Below are positions 8,331 to 16,662 of a DNA stretch of 64,000 bases, in pieces. The stretch comes from Ruegeria sp. PrR005. Lineage in GTDB: Bacteria > Pseudomonadota > Alphaproteobacteria > Rhodobacterales > Rhodobacteraceae. The position numbers and the translations under genes were made by a program. The notes under the pieces are model-generated. The model had not been told where the DNA came from, made no database searches, and saw only the letters and a program-made list of their open reading frames with translations. The DNA is taken from contig NZ_JAAGOX010000003.1 of NCBI RefSeq assembly GCF_010500245.1, positions 62,001 through 126,000 of the forward strand, read 5' to 3'. Within the stretch, counting starts at the first letter, position 1; each line of letters starts with the position of its first letter.

Positions 8331-9328
8331 AACGCGTTTTCGACACCCAATTGATCGGGCCCTTCGCGGCCATGGTCATCGTCGCGGTTATCGTCGCGTT
8401 GACGACCGACCGTTTCCTGAACCCCGGCAACCTGTCGAACCTGTTTCTGCAAGTCAGCATCGTGGCATTGATCGCCATCGGGGCGACGGTTGTGATCTTT
8501 GCCGCCGGGATAGACCTGTCTGCCGGATCCATGGTGGCCCTGCTCACCATGATCCTGGCCCAGATGCTGAAATTCATGGGCATCCCCCTGGTGCTGGCGA
8601 TCCCCTTGATCCTGGTCGTGGGGGGTGTCTTTGGTCTGGTCCTGGGGTTGATAACGGCCTACGGGCGGATCCCCTCGTTCATCACCACGCTTGCGGCGCT
8701 GATCGCGCTGCGGGGTCTGGCGCTGACCTTCAACAACGGGTCTCCGATCTTTTCGCTCGATCCCGCGCTGGAACCGATCTTTTACGGCAAGATCGCGGGC
8801 ATCCCGATGCCAGCCTTTTATCTGTTGTTCTTCTATGGGCTGGCCGCCTTCACCATGAATTTCACCAAGCTCGGGCGCGAGATCTATGCGGTCGGCGGCA
8901 ACCCGGCGGCGGCGGTCCTGACGGGGATCAATGTCAAGAAGGTGCAGACGATCACTTTTGTCGTTGCCGGATTCATGACGGCCGTCGGCGCGATCCTGAT
9001 GTCGGCGCGGCTGAACTCGGGCTCGCCGAATTATGGGCAGACGCTGGAGCTTCAGGCCATTGCCGCCGCCGTGGTCGGGGGGGCAAGCCTTGCGGGCGGA
9101 CGCGGAAACATCCTGGCGACCTTCATGGGGGCGATGACGATCGTCATCGTCCAGAACGGTCTGAACCTGAACGCCGCGCCGTCCTCGGTCCAGAACATCG
9201 TTCTTGGGCTGATCATCCTGCTGGCCGTGGGCATCGACATGTGGCGGGCAGAGATTTCGACCCTGATGGCACGTATCCTGGGCCGCGGCAAAGGCGCCGA
9301 GGCCGCGCCCAGACGAAAGGAAGCCTGA
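8327..9328 (+). CDS. Sugar ABC transporter permease (second system)
   Basis: A 333-residue RbsC-like inner-membrane permease with about nine to ten transmembrane segments. The hallmark AAGIDLSAGSMVALLTMI appears near residue 65 and ITTLAALIALRGLALTFNNG near residue 120. The ATPase-contact segment reads LQAIAAAVVGGASLAGGRG near residue 245. Start and stop are tightly coupled: 4-base overlap with the ATPase and one base before the next ATG. It completes a full importer inside the catabolic operon. Confidence 0.92.
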   Translation: MKRVFDTQLIGPFAAMVIVAVIVALTTDRFLNPGNLSNLFLQVSIVALIAIGATVVIFAAGIDLSAGSMVALLTMILAQMLKFMGIPLVLAIPLILVVGGVFGLVLGLITAYGRIPSFITTLAALIALRGLALTFNNGSPIFSLDPALEPIFYGKIAGIPMPAFYLLFFYGLAAFTMNFTKLGREIYAVGGNPAAAVLTGINVKKVQTITFVVAGFMTAVGAILMSARLNSGSPNYGQTLELQAIAAAVVGGASLAGGRGNILATFMGAMTIVIVQNGLNLNAAPSSVQNIVLGLIILLAVGIDMWRAEISTLMARILGRGKGAEAAPRRKEA

Positions 9329-9329
9329 C

Positions 9330-10118
9330 ATGGATCTGGGGCTGAAAGACAAGCTTGTACTGGTAACAGGGTCCGGCTCGGGGATCGGCAAGGCGACGGC
9401 GCGGGTCTATCTTGAGGAAGGAGCACGCGTTGTCGTTCACGGATTGACCGACGCGGAAGTCGCGGCCTGCGTGTCGGACCTGTCGCCACTGGGCGAGGTC
9501 ACTGGCAAGGCAGGCGATTTGACCGATCCGGCCGAGGCGGACGCACTTGCGGCATTCGCCCAAGACCAGGGCGAGGTGGATGTCCTTGTCAACAACGTGG
9601 GCATCTTTTCGGTCAAGCCCTTTGACGAGTTGACCGACGCCGACTGGATGCGGTTTTTCGACATCAACGTGATGTCCGCCGTGCGGATGAGCCGGGTGTT
9701 CCTGCCCGCGATGCTGAAGCGCGGCCAGGGCTCGATCATCAACATGGCGAGTGAAGCGGGCGTTAAACCCCTGCCGCAGATGGTCCATTACTCGGTGACC
9801 AAGACGGCAATGCTGGGGCTGACGCGGGGAATGGCCGAACTGACCAAGGGCACGCCTGTCCGGGTGAATTCGATCCTGCCAGGGCCGACCTGGACCGAAG
9901 GCGTCGAAGCCTATTTCGACGGGCTGGCGGAACAGAAGGACGAGCCGGTCGACGATATCGTTGGGGGTTACTTCAAATCCGACGAGCCCACCTCTCTCAT
10001 TCAGCGTTTTGTCCAGCCGGACGAAGTCGCACGGATGATCGTCACGATCTCGGCCAGCACGGCGTCCAACGGTGCGGCCCACCGGATCGAGGGCGGTATC
10101 GTCCGAAGCATTCTCTGA
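9330..10118 (+). CDS. SDR-family NAD(P)-dependent oxidoreductase
   Basis: A 262-residue short-chain dehydrogenase with cofactor loop TGSGSGIG (residues 13-20), NNVG near residue 88 and the catalytic Tyr154-x3-Lys158 in YSVTK. The C-terminus (IEGGIVRSIL) differs from the usual VDGG end. It follows the permease by one base. The neighbouring lactonase suggests oxidation of a sugar hydroxyl, either C1 to a lactone or a secondary hydroxyl of a sugar acid. The exact substrate is not readable. Confidence 0.85.
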   Translation: MDLGLKDKLVLVTGSGSGIGKATARVYLEEGARVVVHGLTDAEVAACVSDLSPLGEVTGKAGDLTDPAEADALAAFAQDQGEVDVLVNNVGIFSVKPFDELTDADWMRFFDINVMSAVRMSRVFLPAMLKRGQGSIINMASEAGVKPLPQMVHYSVTKTAMLGLTRGMAELTKGTPVRVNSILPGPTWTEGVEAYFDGLAEQKDEPVDDIVGGYFKSDEPTSLIQRFVQPDEVARMIVTISASTASNGAAHRIEGGIVRSIL

Positions 10119-10144
10119 CACACAAACACGAACAGGAGCCAATC

Positions 10145-10639
10145 ATGGTCGCACTTACATTTTCTCACATCGGCATCACCGTTCCCGACCTGGAAAAGGC
10201 GGTCGAGTTCTACGCCAAGGGGTTCGGGATGTATGTCATCATGGGTCCGACCGAGATCCATCACGACGAAAGCGCCATCGGTCAGATGTGCGACGACGTG
10301 TTCGGCGAAGGCTGGGGCAAGTTCCGCATCGCGCATCTGTCGCTGGGCGACGGCGTGGGAATCGAGTTGTTCGAGTTTCCCAACACCATCGAGGAAGAGC
10401 GCCCGTTCGAATACTGGCGCCGCGGTCTCTTCCACTTCTGCGTACAGGACGAAAACCTGGAAGAGCGGGTGAAAATACTCGAAGGCCTCGGTGGGCGCCA
10501 GCGCATGCAGCAGGTTCGCAAGTACTATCCGGACGAGAAGCCTTATCGGATGGTCTATATGGAAGATCCGTTCGGTAATGTGTTCGAGCTTTACAGCCAT
10601 TCCTATGAACTGACCTATTCGGCGGGCGCGTATGTCTGA
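10145..10639 (+). CDS. VOC-family protein, glyoxalase I/lyase-like
   Basis: A 164-residue single-chain vicinal-oxygen-chelate protein. The four positions expected to bind a divalent metal are present: His8 in SHIGIT, Glu74 in GIELFEF, His97 in GLFHFCV and Glu148 in DPFGNVFELYS. Known family roles include glyoxalase I, epimerases and extradiol-type lyases. Its operon contains a methylglyoxal synthase gene 4.5 kb downstream, so a glyoxalase-type detoxification role is possible. A sugar-intermediate isomerase or lyase is equally possible. The next gene starts 8 bases before its stop. Confidence 0.75.
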   Translation: MVALTFSHIGITVPDLEKAVEFYAKGFGMYVIMGPTEIHHDESAIGQMCDDVFGEGWGKFRIAHLSLGDGVGIELFEFPNTIEEERPFEYWRRGLFHFCVQDENLEERVKILEGLGGRQRMQQVRKYYPDEKPYRMVYMEDPFGNVFELYSHSYELTYSAGAYV

Positions 10640-11663
10640 GCGGCCGGAATTCCCCCCCCGCCAGGACCGGCCGAAGGTTGTGATCACTGATTACGACTTT
10701 GGAGATGTCAGTGTCGAAAGGGAGATCCTGGAAGCGGCCGGCGCGGAAGTCATCGCGCTTCAGGCCAAGAGCGAGAGCGACCTTTTCGAGGTCGCGCCGA
10801 CCTGCGCGGCCATGATGAACCAGTATGCGCGGGTCGGGAAGGAGACGATCGCGCGCATGCAGAAATGCGAGGTCATCGCCCGTTACGGCGTGGGCGTCGA
10901 CATCGTTGACGTGGAGGCGGCGACCGAACGGGGCATTCTGGTGACCAATGTGCAGGACTACTGCACCGAGGAGGTTGCCGATCACGCCATCTCGCTCTGG
11001 CTGACCCTGGCGCGGAAGCTGCCGGATTACGACCGGGCCACCCATAAGGGCATCTGGAAATGGCAAAGCGGCCAGCCGGTCTATCGTTTGCGCGGGCGGA
11101 CCATGGGTGTCGTGTCTTATGGCAAGATCGGCCAGGCCATCGGTGCGCGCGCGCGCGCCTTTGGCGTCGATGTCATCGCTTATGATCCGTTCCTTCCCGC
11201 CGATGTTGCGGCCTCTCTTGGCGTCGAACTGGTGTCCAAGGCCGATCTGTTGGCGCGTTCGGATTACATTCTGATGCAGGCCCCGATGACGCCTGAAACG
11301 CGGCATTTCCTGTCCGATGCCGAATTCGCGGCAATGAAACCTGGCGCGATCCTCGTCAATACGGGCCGCGGGCCGACGGTGGACAACGCCGCGCTCTACC
11401 GGGCCTTGACCGACGGCCACCTCGGGGCCGCTGGTCTCGACGATCCCGAAGAGGAACCGGCAAAACGCGCCAACTGGACCCCATCCGGCAACCCGATTTT
11501 CACGCTTCCGAACGTGCTGATCACGCCACACGCCGCCTACTACTCGGAAGAATCCATCCGCGCGGCCCGTGTCACGGCGGCTACCCAGGTGGCCAAGGTC
11601 CTGACCGGTCAGCCGCCCGATTACACGGTCAATGCCGCAGCATTGGCCTTAACAAACACCTAA
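10632..11663 (+). CDS. CtBP-like D-2-hydroxyacid dehydrogenase
   Basis: A 343-residue protein of the D-isomer-specific 2-hydroxyacid dehydrogenase family, C-terminal-binding-protein branch. Residues about 150-190 form the nucleotide-binding segment. Its glycine motif reads VSYGKIGQ (Ser162-x-Gly164-x2-Gly167), so the first glycine of GxGxxG is serine. LVNTGRGPTVD supplies the substrate arginine and ITPHAAYYS the catalytic histidine, with a Glu-rich stretch (DDPEEEP) between them. It would interconvert a 2-keto acid and a D-2-hydroxy acid with NAD(P)H. It overlaps the VOC gene by 8 bases and precedes the RraA-like gene. Confidence 0.85.
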   Translation: MSERPEFPPRQDRPKVVITDYDFGDVSVEREILEAAGAEVIALQAKSESDLFEVAPTCAAMMNQYARVGKETIARMQKCEVIARYGVGVDIVDVEAATERGILVTNVQDYCTEEVADHAISLWLTLARKLPDYDRATHKGIWKWQSGQPVYRLRGRTMGVVSYGKIGQAIGARARAFGVDVIAYDPFLPADVAASLGVELVSKADLLARSDYILMQAPMTPETRHFLSDAEFAAMKPGAILVNTGRGPTVDNAALYRALTDGHLGAAGLDDPEEEPAKRANWTPSGNPIFTLPNVLITPHAAYYSEESIRAARVTAATQVAKVLTGQPPDYTVNAAALALTNT

Positions 11664-11674
11664 GAGGAAAAAAC

Positions 11675-12364
11675 ATGCCAGACGTGAGCACAAATCTCAG
11701 GGTCTTCAACGACTTCGAACGCAACCCGGAGCTTTTGAAGAAATTCGACAAGGTGCTGCAAGCCTATTCGGCAGCCGCCATCTTTGCCGATGTGCAATAT
11801 CGCACCGGCGTCATGGACAGCGCGATAAAGCCGGCCTTTCGCGCCAAGGTGACCGGACAAGCGGTGACGGTGCAGTTGTCAAAGGGCGATCTGGTCGATC
11901 CGCTGCGAGCGCTTGAGATGGGCCAGCCGGGTGATGTTATCGTCGTTGACGCGGGCGGTGATTTGCAGACCTCGGTTTGCGGTGGCCTCATGGGCGGCTT
12001 GGCGAAAAACCGGGGTATCCGCGGGATGATCGTCGATGGCACAGGCCGCGACACCGACGAGCTGGAAGACATCAACTGGCCGATCTGGACGCGGGCAATC
12101 ACGCCGCGCGGGACGCATACGATGTTCTCTGAACGCAAAGAAGAGCTTTCGATCAATGTGCCGATTGCTTGCGGCGGTGTCGTAGTGAACCCCGGCGATT
12201 TTATCGTGGCAGACCTGATGGGCGTCGTCGTGATCCCGCAGGAAATTGCGGAAGAAACCGTGCGTCTCGCTCAGGAACAGGCGGACCGGGAAGAGAAAAC
12301 TCGCGAATGGGTTGCTCAGGGCAAGACGGTCGAGGATTTGCTGAATGAATTCGGCCGCATCTGA
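11675..12364 (+). CDS. RraA-family protein (HMG/CHA aldolase-like)
   Basis: A 229-residue RraA-like protein. The family core is visible near residues 104-128: SVCGGLMGGLAKNRGIRGM followed by IVDGTGRD, whose glycine, arginine and aspartate residues form the divalent-metal and pyruvate site in class II 4-hydroxy-4-methyl-2-oxoglutarate aldolases. True RraA RNase E inhibitors are shorter and lie elsewhere, so an enzymatic lyase, aldolase or decarboxylase role on a keto sugar acid is more likely. It overlaps the kinase gene by 20 bases. This is one of the few enzymes here that could replace the missing dehydratase step. Confidence 0.8.
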   Translation: MPDVSTNLRVFNDFERNPELLKKFDKVLQAYSAAAIFADVQYRTGVMDSAIKPAFRAKVTGQAVTVQLSKGDLVDPLRALEMGQPGDVIVVDAGGDLQTSVCGGLMGGLAKNRGIRGMIVDGTGRDTDELEDINWPIWTRAITPRGTHTMFSERKEELSINVPIACGGVVVNPGDFIVADLMGVVVIPQEIAEETVRLAQEQADREEKTREWVAQGKTVEDLLNEFGRI

Positions 12365-13265
12365 GCCCGCGCTCATCGGGATCGACTGGGGCACCTCGAC
12401 CCTGCGCGCCTTTCTGATCGGCGCCGGGGGCGAGGTGCTGGACAAGGTGGCCTCGGCCGAGGGGATCATGCATGTCGCGGACCGCGATTTCGAAGCGGTT
12501 TTCGACAGGTTGATCGGCCCTTGGAGCCAGCGGGCCAGGCTGCCGGTTCTGGCGTCGGGAATGATCACCAGCCGCAATGGCTGGATCGAAACGCCCTATG
12601 CGCGCGTGCCGCTCGATGCGCGTGCGCTGGCGTCGGCCCTTGTGCATCACCGGACCGCCAACGGCACGGACCTGTATTTTGTCACCGGGGTTACCACCGA
12701 CCATGCCTCGGGTCCGGATGTCATGCGCGGCGAGGAAACCCAGATCATCGGGGCGCAGGCATTCGGTATGTCGGATGGCACATTTGTCATGCCGGGCACC
12801 CACAGCAAATGGATCCGCATGTCAGGTGGCCGGATCGAGGATTTTGCGACCTATATGACCGGCGAGGTTTTTGCCGCGTTGAAGGGCCACACGATCCTTG
12901 GGACATTGATGGAGGACGGCCCGCACGCCCCCGAGGGCTATGCCCGCGGTGTATCGGCTGGTCTCGCCAAGGGATCCAGCCTGCTCCACGATCTGTTTCA
13001 CGTGAGGACGCTGCCGCTGATGGGACAGATGGAGGGCGGCGCGGTTGCGGATTTCCTGTCGGGCCTGCTGATCGGGGCGGAAATCAATGCGGCGCGGGCA
13101 CGCGGCGATGCAACCGGCCCCGTCACCATTATCGGGCGCAGTGATCTTGCGGACAGATACCAGACGGCGCTGACCGCCGCCGGATTGCAAAGCCGCCGCG
13201 CCCCGGATGATATCGTGGCGATGGGCCATTTTCTGATCGCGCAGGCCGCGGGGATGATTGCATGA
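12345..13265 (+). CDS. dgoK: 2-dehydro-3-deoxygalactonokinase
   Basis: A 306-residue sugar-acid kinase that phosphorylates 2-keto-3-deoxygalactonate at O6 with ATP (De Ley-Doudoroff pathway). The N-terminal phosphate-binding loop IGIDWGTSTLRAF (residues 11-23) and the MPGTHSKWI segment near residue 148 are typical of DgoK. The start ATG lies within the rraA-like gene, 20 bases before its stop, with AGGA upstream. Its 3' end overlaps dgoA by 4 bases (ATGA). The kinase-aldolase pair is the firmest clue to the pathway chemistry in this operon. Confidence 0.92.
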   Translation: MNSAASEPALIGIDWGTSTLRAFLIGAGGEVLDKVASAEGIMHVADRDFEAVFDRLIGPWSQRARLPVLASGMITSRNGWIETPYARVPLDARALASALVHHRTANGTDLYFVTGVTTDHASGPDVMRGEETQIIGAQAFGMSDGTFVMPGTHSKWIRMSGGRIEDFATYMTGEVFAALKGHTILGTLMEDGPHAPEGYARGVSAGLAKGSSLLHDLFHVRTLPLMGQMEGGAVADFLSGLLIGAEINAARARGDATGPVTIIGRSDLADRYQTALTAAGLQSRRAPDDIVAMGHFLIAQAAGMIA

Positions 13266-13897
13266 CTGTACTTGCCGAAGCTATGGCGGCTGCGCCGCTG
13301 ATCGCCATCCTGCGCGGTCTCGACCCCGGGCGTGCGGTCGAGGTGGCCGAAGTTTTGGCCGAGGCGGGTTTTCGCGTCATCGAGGTGCCGCTCAACTCTC
13401 CTTCGCCGCTGACGTCCATTGAGCGGATCGCAGGGCGCCTGGGGGATGCGGCCATCGTCGGTGCCGGAACGGTTCTGACCGAGCGCGATATGCTGTCCGT
13501 GGCCGATGCCGGGGGCCGGATCATCGTCGCCCCGAACATGAACCCAGCTCTGGGGGCCGCGACGGTGGCAAAGGGCCTTGCATGGTCTCCCGGCGTCATG
13601 ACGCCCAGCGAGGCCTTTGCCGCGCTCGACATCGGCGCGCAGGTGCTGAAGTTCTTTCCGGCGGAAATGATCCCGCCCAAGGCCATCGCCGCGATGCGCG
13701 CGGTGTTGCCGCGCGATGCGCTGGTCGCAGCGGTGGGCGGGATCACGCCCGATGGGATGGCAGCCTACCGCACCGCCGGAACCGATGCATTCGGGCTCGG
13801 CTCAGCCCTGTTCAAGCCGGACTATACGCTTGAAGAAATTGCCCGGCGCGCGAAACAGTTTGTCGAAGCCGCCGCCGGGTTGGGGAAACGCCAATGA
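13262..13897 (+). CDS. dgoA: 2-dehydro-3-deoxy-6-phosphogalactonate aldolase
   Basis: A 211-residue class I aldolase that cleaves KDPGal to pyruvate and D-glyceraldehyde 3-phosphate. The catalytic glutamate is Glu41 in RVIEVPLNS and the Schiff-base lysine is Lys130 in QVLKFFPAE. GAGTVL near residue 68 and GGITPDGMAAYRTAG near residue 160 are also family hallmarks, and the short length fits DgoA/Eda. It overlaps the kinase before it and the SDR gene after it by 4 bases each, so the three are translationally coupled. Confidence 0.93.
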   Translation: MTVLAEAMAAAPLIAILRGLDPGRAVEVAEVLAEAGFRVIEVPLNSPSPLTSIERIAGRLGDAAIVGAGTVLTERDMLSVADAGGRIIVAPNMNPALGAATVAKGLAWSPGVMTPSEAFAALDIGAQVLKFFPAEMIPPKAIAAMRAVLPRDALVAAVGGITPDGMAAYRTAGTDAFGLGSALFKPDYTLEEIARRAKQFVEAAAGLGKRQ

Positions 13898-14595
13898 AGA
13901 CGGCTGTTGTGACCGGGGGCACACGGGGAATCGGCGCAGGGGTTGCGCTTGCCCTGGCGGAGGCCGGGTGGCGGGTCATCGCCGCCTCGGCGTCCGAGGC
14001 GGAACGCGCGGCCTTTGGGCCTCGGCCGGGGATCGAGCTTGCCGCGTTGGACGTGACCAACGATGCCTCGGTCGCGGCGCTGTTCGACGGGCTGGATCGG
14101 CTGGATGGCCTGGTGAACTGCGCCGGCATCCTGCGTCGTGGCGAGGAATACGATATCGAGGTGTTTGCCCAGGTGCTGGACGTCAACCTGACGGGCACCA
14201 TGCGCTGCTGCCTTGCCGCCCACGACCTGCTGGCGGAAGGCAAGGGGGCGATCGTCAACACCGCGTCGATGCTCAGCACCTTTGGTGGACCGCTGGTGCC
14301 GGCCTATTCGGCCTCCAAGGGCGGGGTCGCTCAACTGACCAAGGCGCTGGCCGGGGGCTGGGCCGGGGACGGGATCCGGGTGAACGCCATCGCGCCCGGC
14401 TGGATCGAGACCGAGATGACCCAGGGTTTGCGGGACGATCCCGCGCGGACCGAAGGGGTCATGGCCCGAACCCCTCTGAAACGCTGGGGAAAAACATCCG
14501 AGGTCGGCGCGCTCGCGCGGTGGCTGTTGAGCGACGAGGCCAGTTTTGTCACCGGATCGGTTTATCCGGTGGATGGCGGCTATCTTGCAATGTGA
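13894..14595 (+). CDS. SDR-family oxidoreductase (second in the operon)
   Basis: A 233-residue classical short-chain dehydrogenase with TGGTRGIG (7-14), NCAG near residue 75, catalytic Tyr138 and Lys142 in YSASK, and a VDGGY C-terminus. It is compact because the cofactor half lacks the usual extra helices. It is translationally coupled to dgoA (4-base overlap). A sugar or sugar-acid dehydrogenase role is inferred from position only. The operon therefore encodes three separate dehydrogenases, more than a plain De Ley-Doudoroff pathway needs. Confidence 0.86.
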   Translation: MKTAVVTGGTRGIGAGVALALAEAGWRVIAASASEAERAAFGPRPGIELAALDVTNDASVAALFDGLDRLDGLVNCAGILRRGEEYDIEVFAQVLDVNLTGTMRCCLAAHDLLAEGKGAIVNTASMLSTFGGPLVPAYSASKGGVAQLTKALAGGWAGDGIRVNAIAPGWIETEMTQGLRDDPARTEGVMARTPLKRWGKTSEVGALARWLLSDEASFVTGSVYPVDGGYLAM

Positions 14596-14605
14596 GGACG
14601 AAGAC

Positions 14606-15121
14606 ATGACCGAAGACACGGCACGCATGCCCTATCAGCTGCCCTTTCCGCAAGATGCGCAGGAAGAGATCGTCATTCCGAACGCGATGAACTGCGACGA
14701 GCGTCTCTGGGTGCCTCAGGCACAGAACGTCTGGTTCCGCCCGCTGTGCCTGAACCGGTCACAGGGCTATTGGATGAACCTTTTGAAAGTGCGCAAGGCC
14801 GGTGTCCTGTCGCGCCACCGGCATCCGCAACCGGTTCACGGCTTTGTTCTGAAGGGCCGCTGGCATTATCTGGAACACGACTGGGTCGCCGAAGAGGGCG
14901 GTTACGTCTTTGAGCCGCCCGGCGAGACGCATACGCTGGTCGTGCCCGACGATATCGAGGAGATGGTCACCTATTTTCAGGTCAACGGCGTGATGTGCTA
15001 CGTCGATCCCTGGGGCAAGGTCACGGGCTACGAGGACGTCTTCACCAAGATCGACCTTTGCCGCAAGCATTTTGCCGAGGTTGGTCTGGGAGCGGATTAT
15101 GTCGAGCAGTTCATTCGATAG
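14606..15121 (+). CDS. Cupin-domain protein (2,4'-dihydroxyacetophenone-dioxygenase-like)
   Basis: A 171-residue single-domain cupin. The start at ATG 14606 is preceded by GAGGACGAAG; an upstream in-frame extension would overlap the SDR gene and has no ribosome site. The metal-binding first cupin motif is [18 protein letters not shown] near residues 66-83, with two or three histidines, and [10 protein letters not shown] near residue 108 supplies the second-motif histidine. Family members include ring-cleaving dioxygenases and ChrR-like sensors. In this operon an isomerase or oxygenase of a sugar intermediate is possible. Function is not assigned. Its end overlaps the methylglyoxal synthase gene by 23 bases. 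Confidence 0.75.
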   Translation: MTEDTARMPYQLPFPQDAQEEIVIPNAMNCDERLWVPQAQNVWFRPLCLNRSQGYWMNLLKVRKAGVLSRHRHPQPVHGFVLKGRWHYLEHDWVAEEGGYVFEPPGETHTLVVPDDIEEMVTYFQVNGVMCYVDPWGKVTGYEDVFTKIDLCRKHFAEVGLGADYVEQFIR

Positions 15122-15521
15122 GCCGTTGCGATTTGCGCTCGTCGCGCATGATGCAAGGAAAGACGAGATCGTGACCTGGGTCGGTCGTCACCGGGCGTTT
15201 CTGGCTTCGGCGGCGGTCTTTTCCACCGGAACCACCGGGGGCAGGATCGCGGATGCTTTCCCGGATCTGGACGTGACCCGCTTGAAAAGCGGGCCGCTTG
15301 GCGGAGATCAGCAGATCGGCGCCATGATCTGCGAAGAACGGCTCGATGCGCTGATTTTCTTTGTCGATCCGCTTTCGCCGATGCCGCATGACGTGGATGT
15401 CAAGGCACTGACGCGGCTGGCGACGGTTTATGATCTTCCGATGGCCTGTTCGAGGTCGACTGCCGACCTGATCGTCGCGGGGATGCTAAGCCGCGACAGC
15501 GCGCGCCCGGATCAGTCCTGA
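15099..15521 (+). CDS. mgsA: Methylglyoxal synthase
   Basis: A 140-residue protein clearly of the methylglyoxal synthase family, which converts dihydroxyacetone phosphate to methylglyoxal and phosphate. The motifs [24 protein letters not shown] and [18 protein letters not shown] line up with the E. coli enzyme. The known active-site residues are all present as His17, Asp18, Asp70, Asp90, His97 and Asp100. The ATG lies within the cupin gene (23-base overlap), and the 3' end overlaps the convergent FMN dehydrogenase gene by 10 bases. Its place at the end of a sugar-acid operon is unusual and suggests a built-in overflow route for triose phosphate. Confidence 0.92.
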   Translation: MSSSSFDRPLRFALVAHDARKDEIVTWVGRHRAFLASAAVFSTGTTGGRIADAFPDLDVTRLKSGPLGGDQQIGAMICEERLDALIFFVDPLSPMPHDVDVKALTRLATVYDLPMACSRSTADLIVAGMLSRDSARPDQS

Positions 15522-16660
15522 TCCAGCAGGCAATCAGACAGCGCGTCGAGCCCTTCGACGCCAAGCTGGCTCATGTTGGCGATAATGTCGGCTTTCAGGA
15601 TATGCAGCAGATGCTCGATCCCCCTGGCGCCAAAAGCTGCAACGGCATATTGAAACGCGCGCCCGAGCATCACGAAGTCCGCGCCTTTTGCCAACGCGCG
15701 CATGATGTCGAGACCCCATGCCACACCGGAATCGTAGATCAGAGGGATATCAGGGCCCACCGCTGCGCGGATCTTGGGCAATTGGTCGATGACCGCCGGA
15801 CCGGCTTCGAACTGACGGCCCGAATGGTTCGAGACCCAGATACAATCGGCGCCTTCCGCAACAAGCATTCGCGCATCTTCGGGACGAAGCACGCCTTTGA
15901 CCACAAGATGGCCGTCCCATTCTGCGCGCAGCTCGCGCAGGTATTGCCAGTCGGGGATGCCCCGGATCAGCGCCCCGGCATGGGTAAAGCTTTCGCGCCC
16001 GCGTGACGGCACGTAGTCGTCGAAAAACCGCATCCTTGGCATGATGCCCTCGCGCAGGTGGGCCAGGCACCAGGCGGGGCGGGACGCCATTTCCGCCAAT
16101 GTGCGCAGGTCGGCCTTTGGCGGCACGGTCAGGTTTGCCCGACGCTGCCGCTCGCGGCGGCTTTCTTCGGGGACATCCACGGTGATGATGAGCGTATGAA
16201 ACCCCGCCGCCCTGATCCGGGGCAGCATGGCGCGGCGCAGTTCGCCGGAGTTGACGGGATAGTGCTGGAACCAGCCGTTGCTGCCGATATCGGGGGCCAC
16301 GTCCTCGGGCGAGGCGACGGCGACGCTGGACAGGCAGAACGGGATGTTGTGCCGGACCGCCGCCTGGGCCAGCATCCGTTCGGCGCCCGCCCACATCAGG
16401 CCCGACATGCCCACGGGCGCGATCCCGAAGGGCAGGTCATAATCCCGCCCCATCAGGCTGCGTTTCAGGTCGGCCCGGGTCCGTCCCTTGAGAATTGCTG
16501 GCATGAAGCCGATCGAATCGAGCGCCTGACGATTGACCTTGAGCCCCAGCTCGCGCCCGGTCGCGCTGTCGAGGTATTCGAACGCGAACCTGGGTATCCG
16601 CCTTTGCGCCGTCCTGCGAAGGTCTTCGACGGCGGGGTGCGAAAGATCGAGATCCATCAT
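15512..16660 (-). CDS. FMN-dependent alpha-hydroxy-acid dehydrogenase (LldD-like)
   Basis: A 382-residue flavoprotein of the L-lactate dehydrogenase/glycolate oxidase family, oxidising a 2-hydroxy acid to the 2-keto acid. Key residues are visible: Lys255 in VVKGV and the catalytic His279 and Arg282 in SNHSGRQ. The family signature is SNH-[AG]-GRQ, so serine replaces the small residue after the histidine. The chosen ATG (16660) follows the TRAP permease stop by two bases; a GTG at 16669 is an alternative. It is the last gene of the TRAP operon, so it may oxidise the imported acid, or lactate produced from methylglyoxal. Confidence 0.88.
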   Translation of the reverse strand: MMDLDLSHPAVEDLRRTAQRRIPRFAFEYLDSATGRELGLKVNRQALDSIGFMPAILKGRTRADLKRSLMGRDYDLPFGIAPVGMSGLMWAGAERMLAQAAVRHNIPFCLSSVAVASPEDVAPDIGSNGWFQHYPVNSGELRRAMLPRIRAAGFHTLIITVDVPEESRRERQRRANLTVPPKADLRTLAEMASRPAWCLAHLREGIMPRMRFFDDYVPSRGRESFTHAGALIRGIPDWQYLRELRAEWDGHLVVKGVLRPEDARMLVAEGADCIWVSNHSGRQFEAGPAVIDQLPKIRAAVGPDIPLIYDSGVAWGLDIMRALAKGADFVMLGRAFQYAVAAFGARGIEHLLHILKADIIANMSQLGVEGLDALSDCLLDQD

Positions 16661-16662
16661 GC

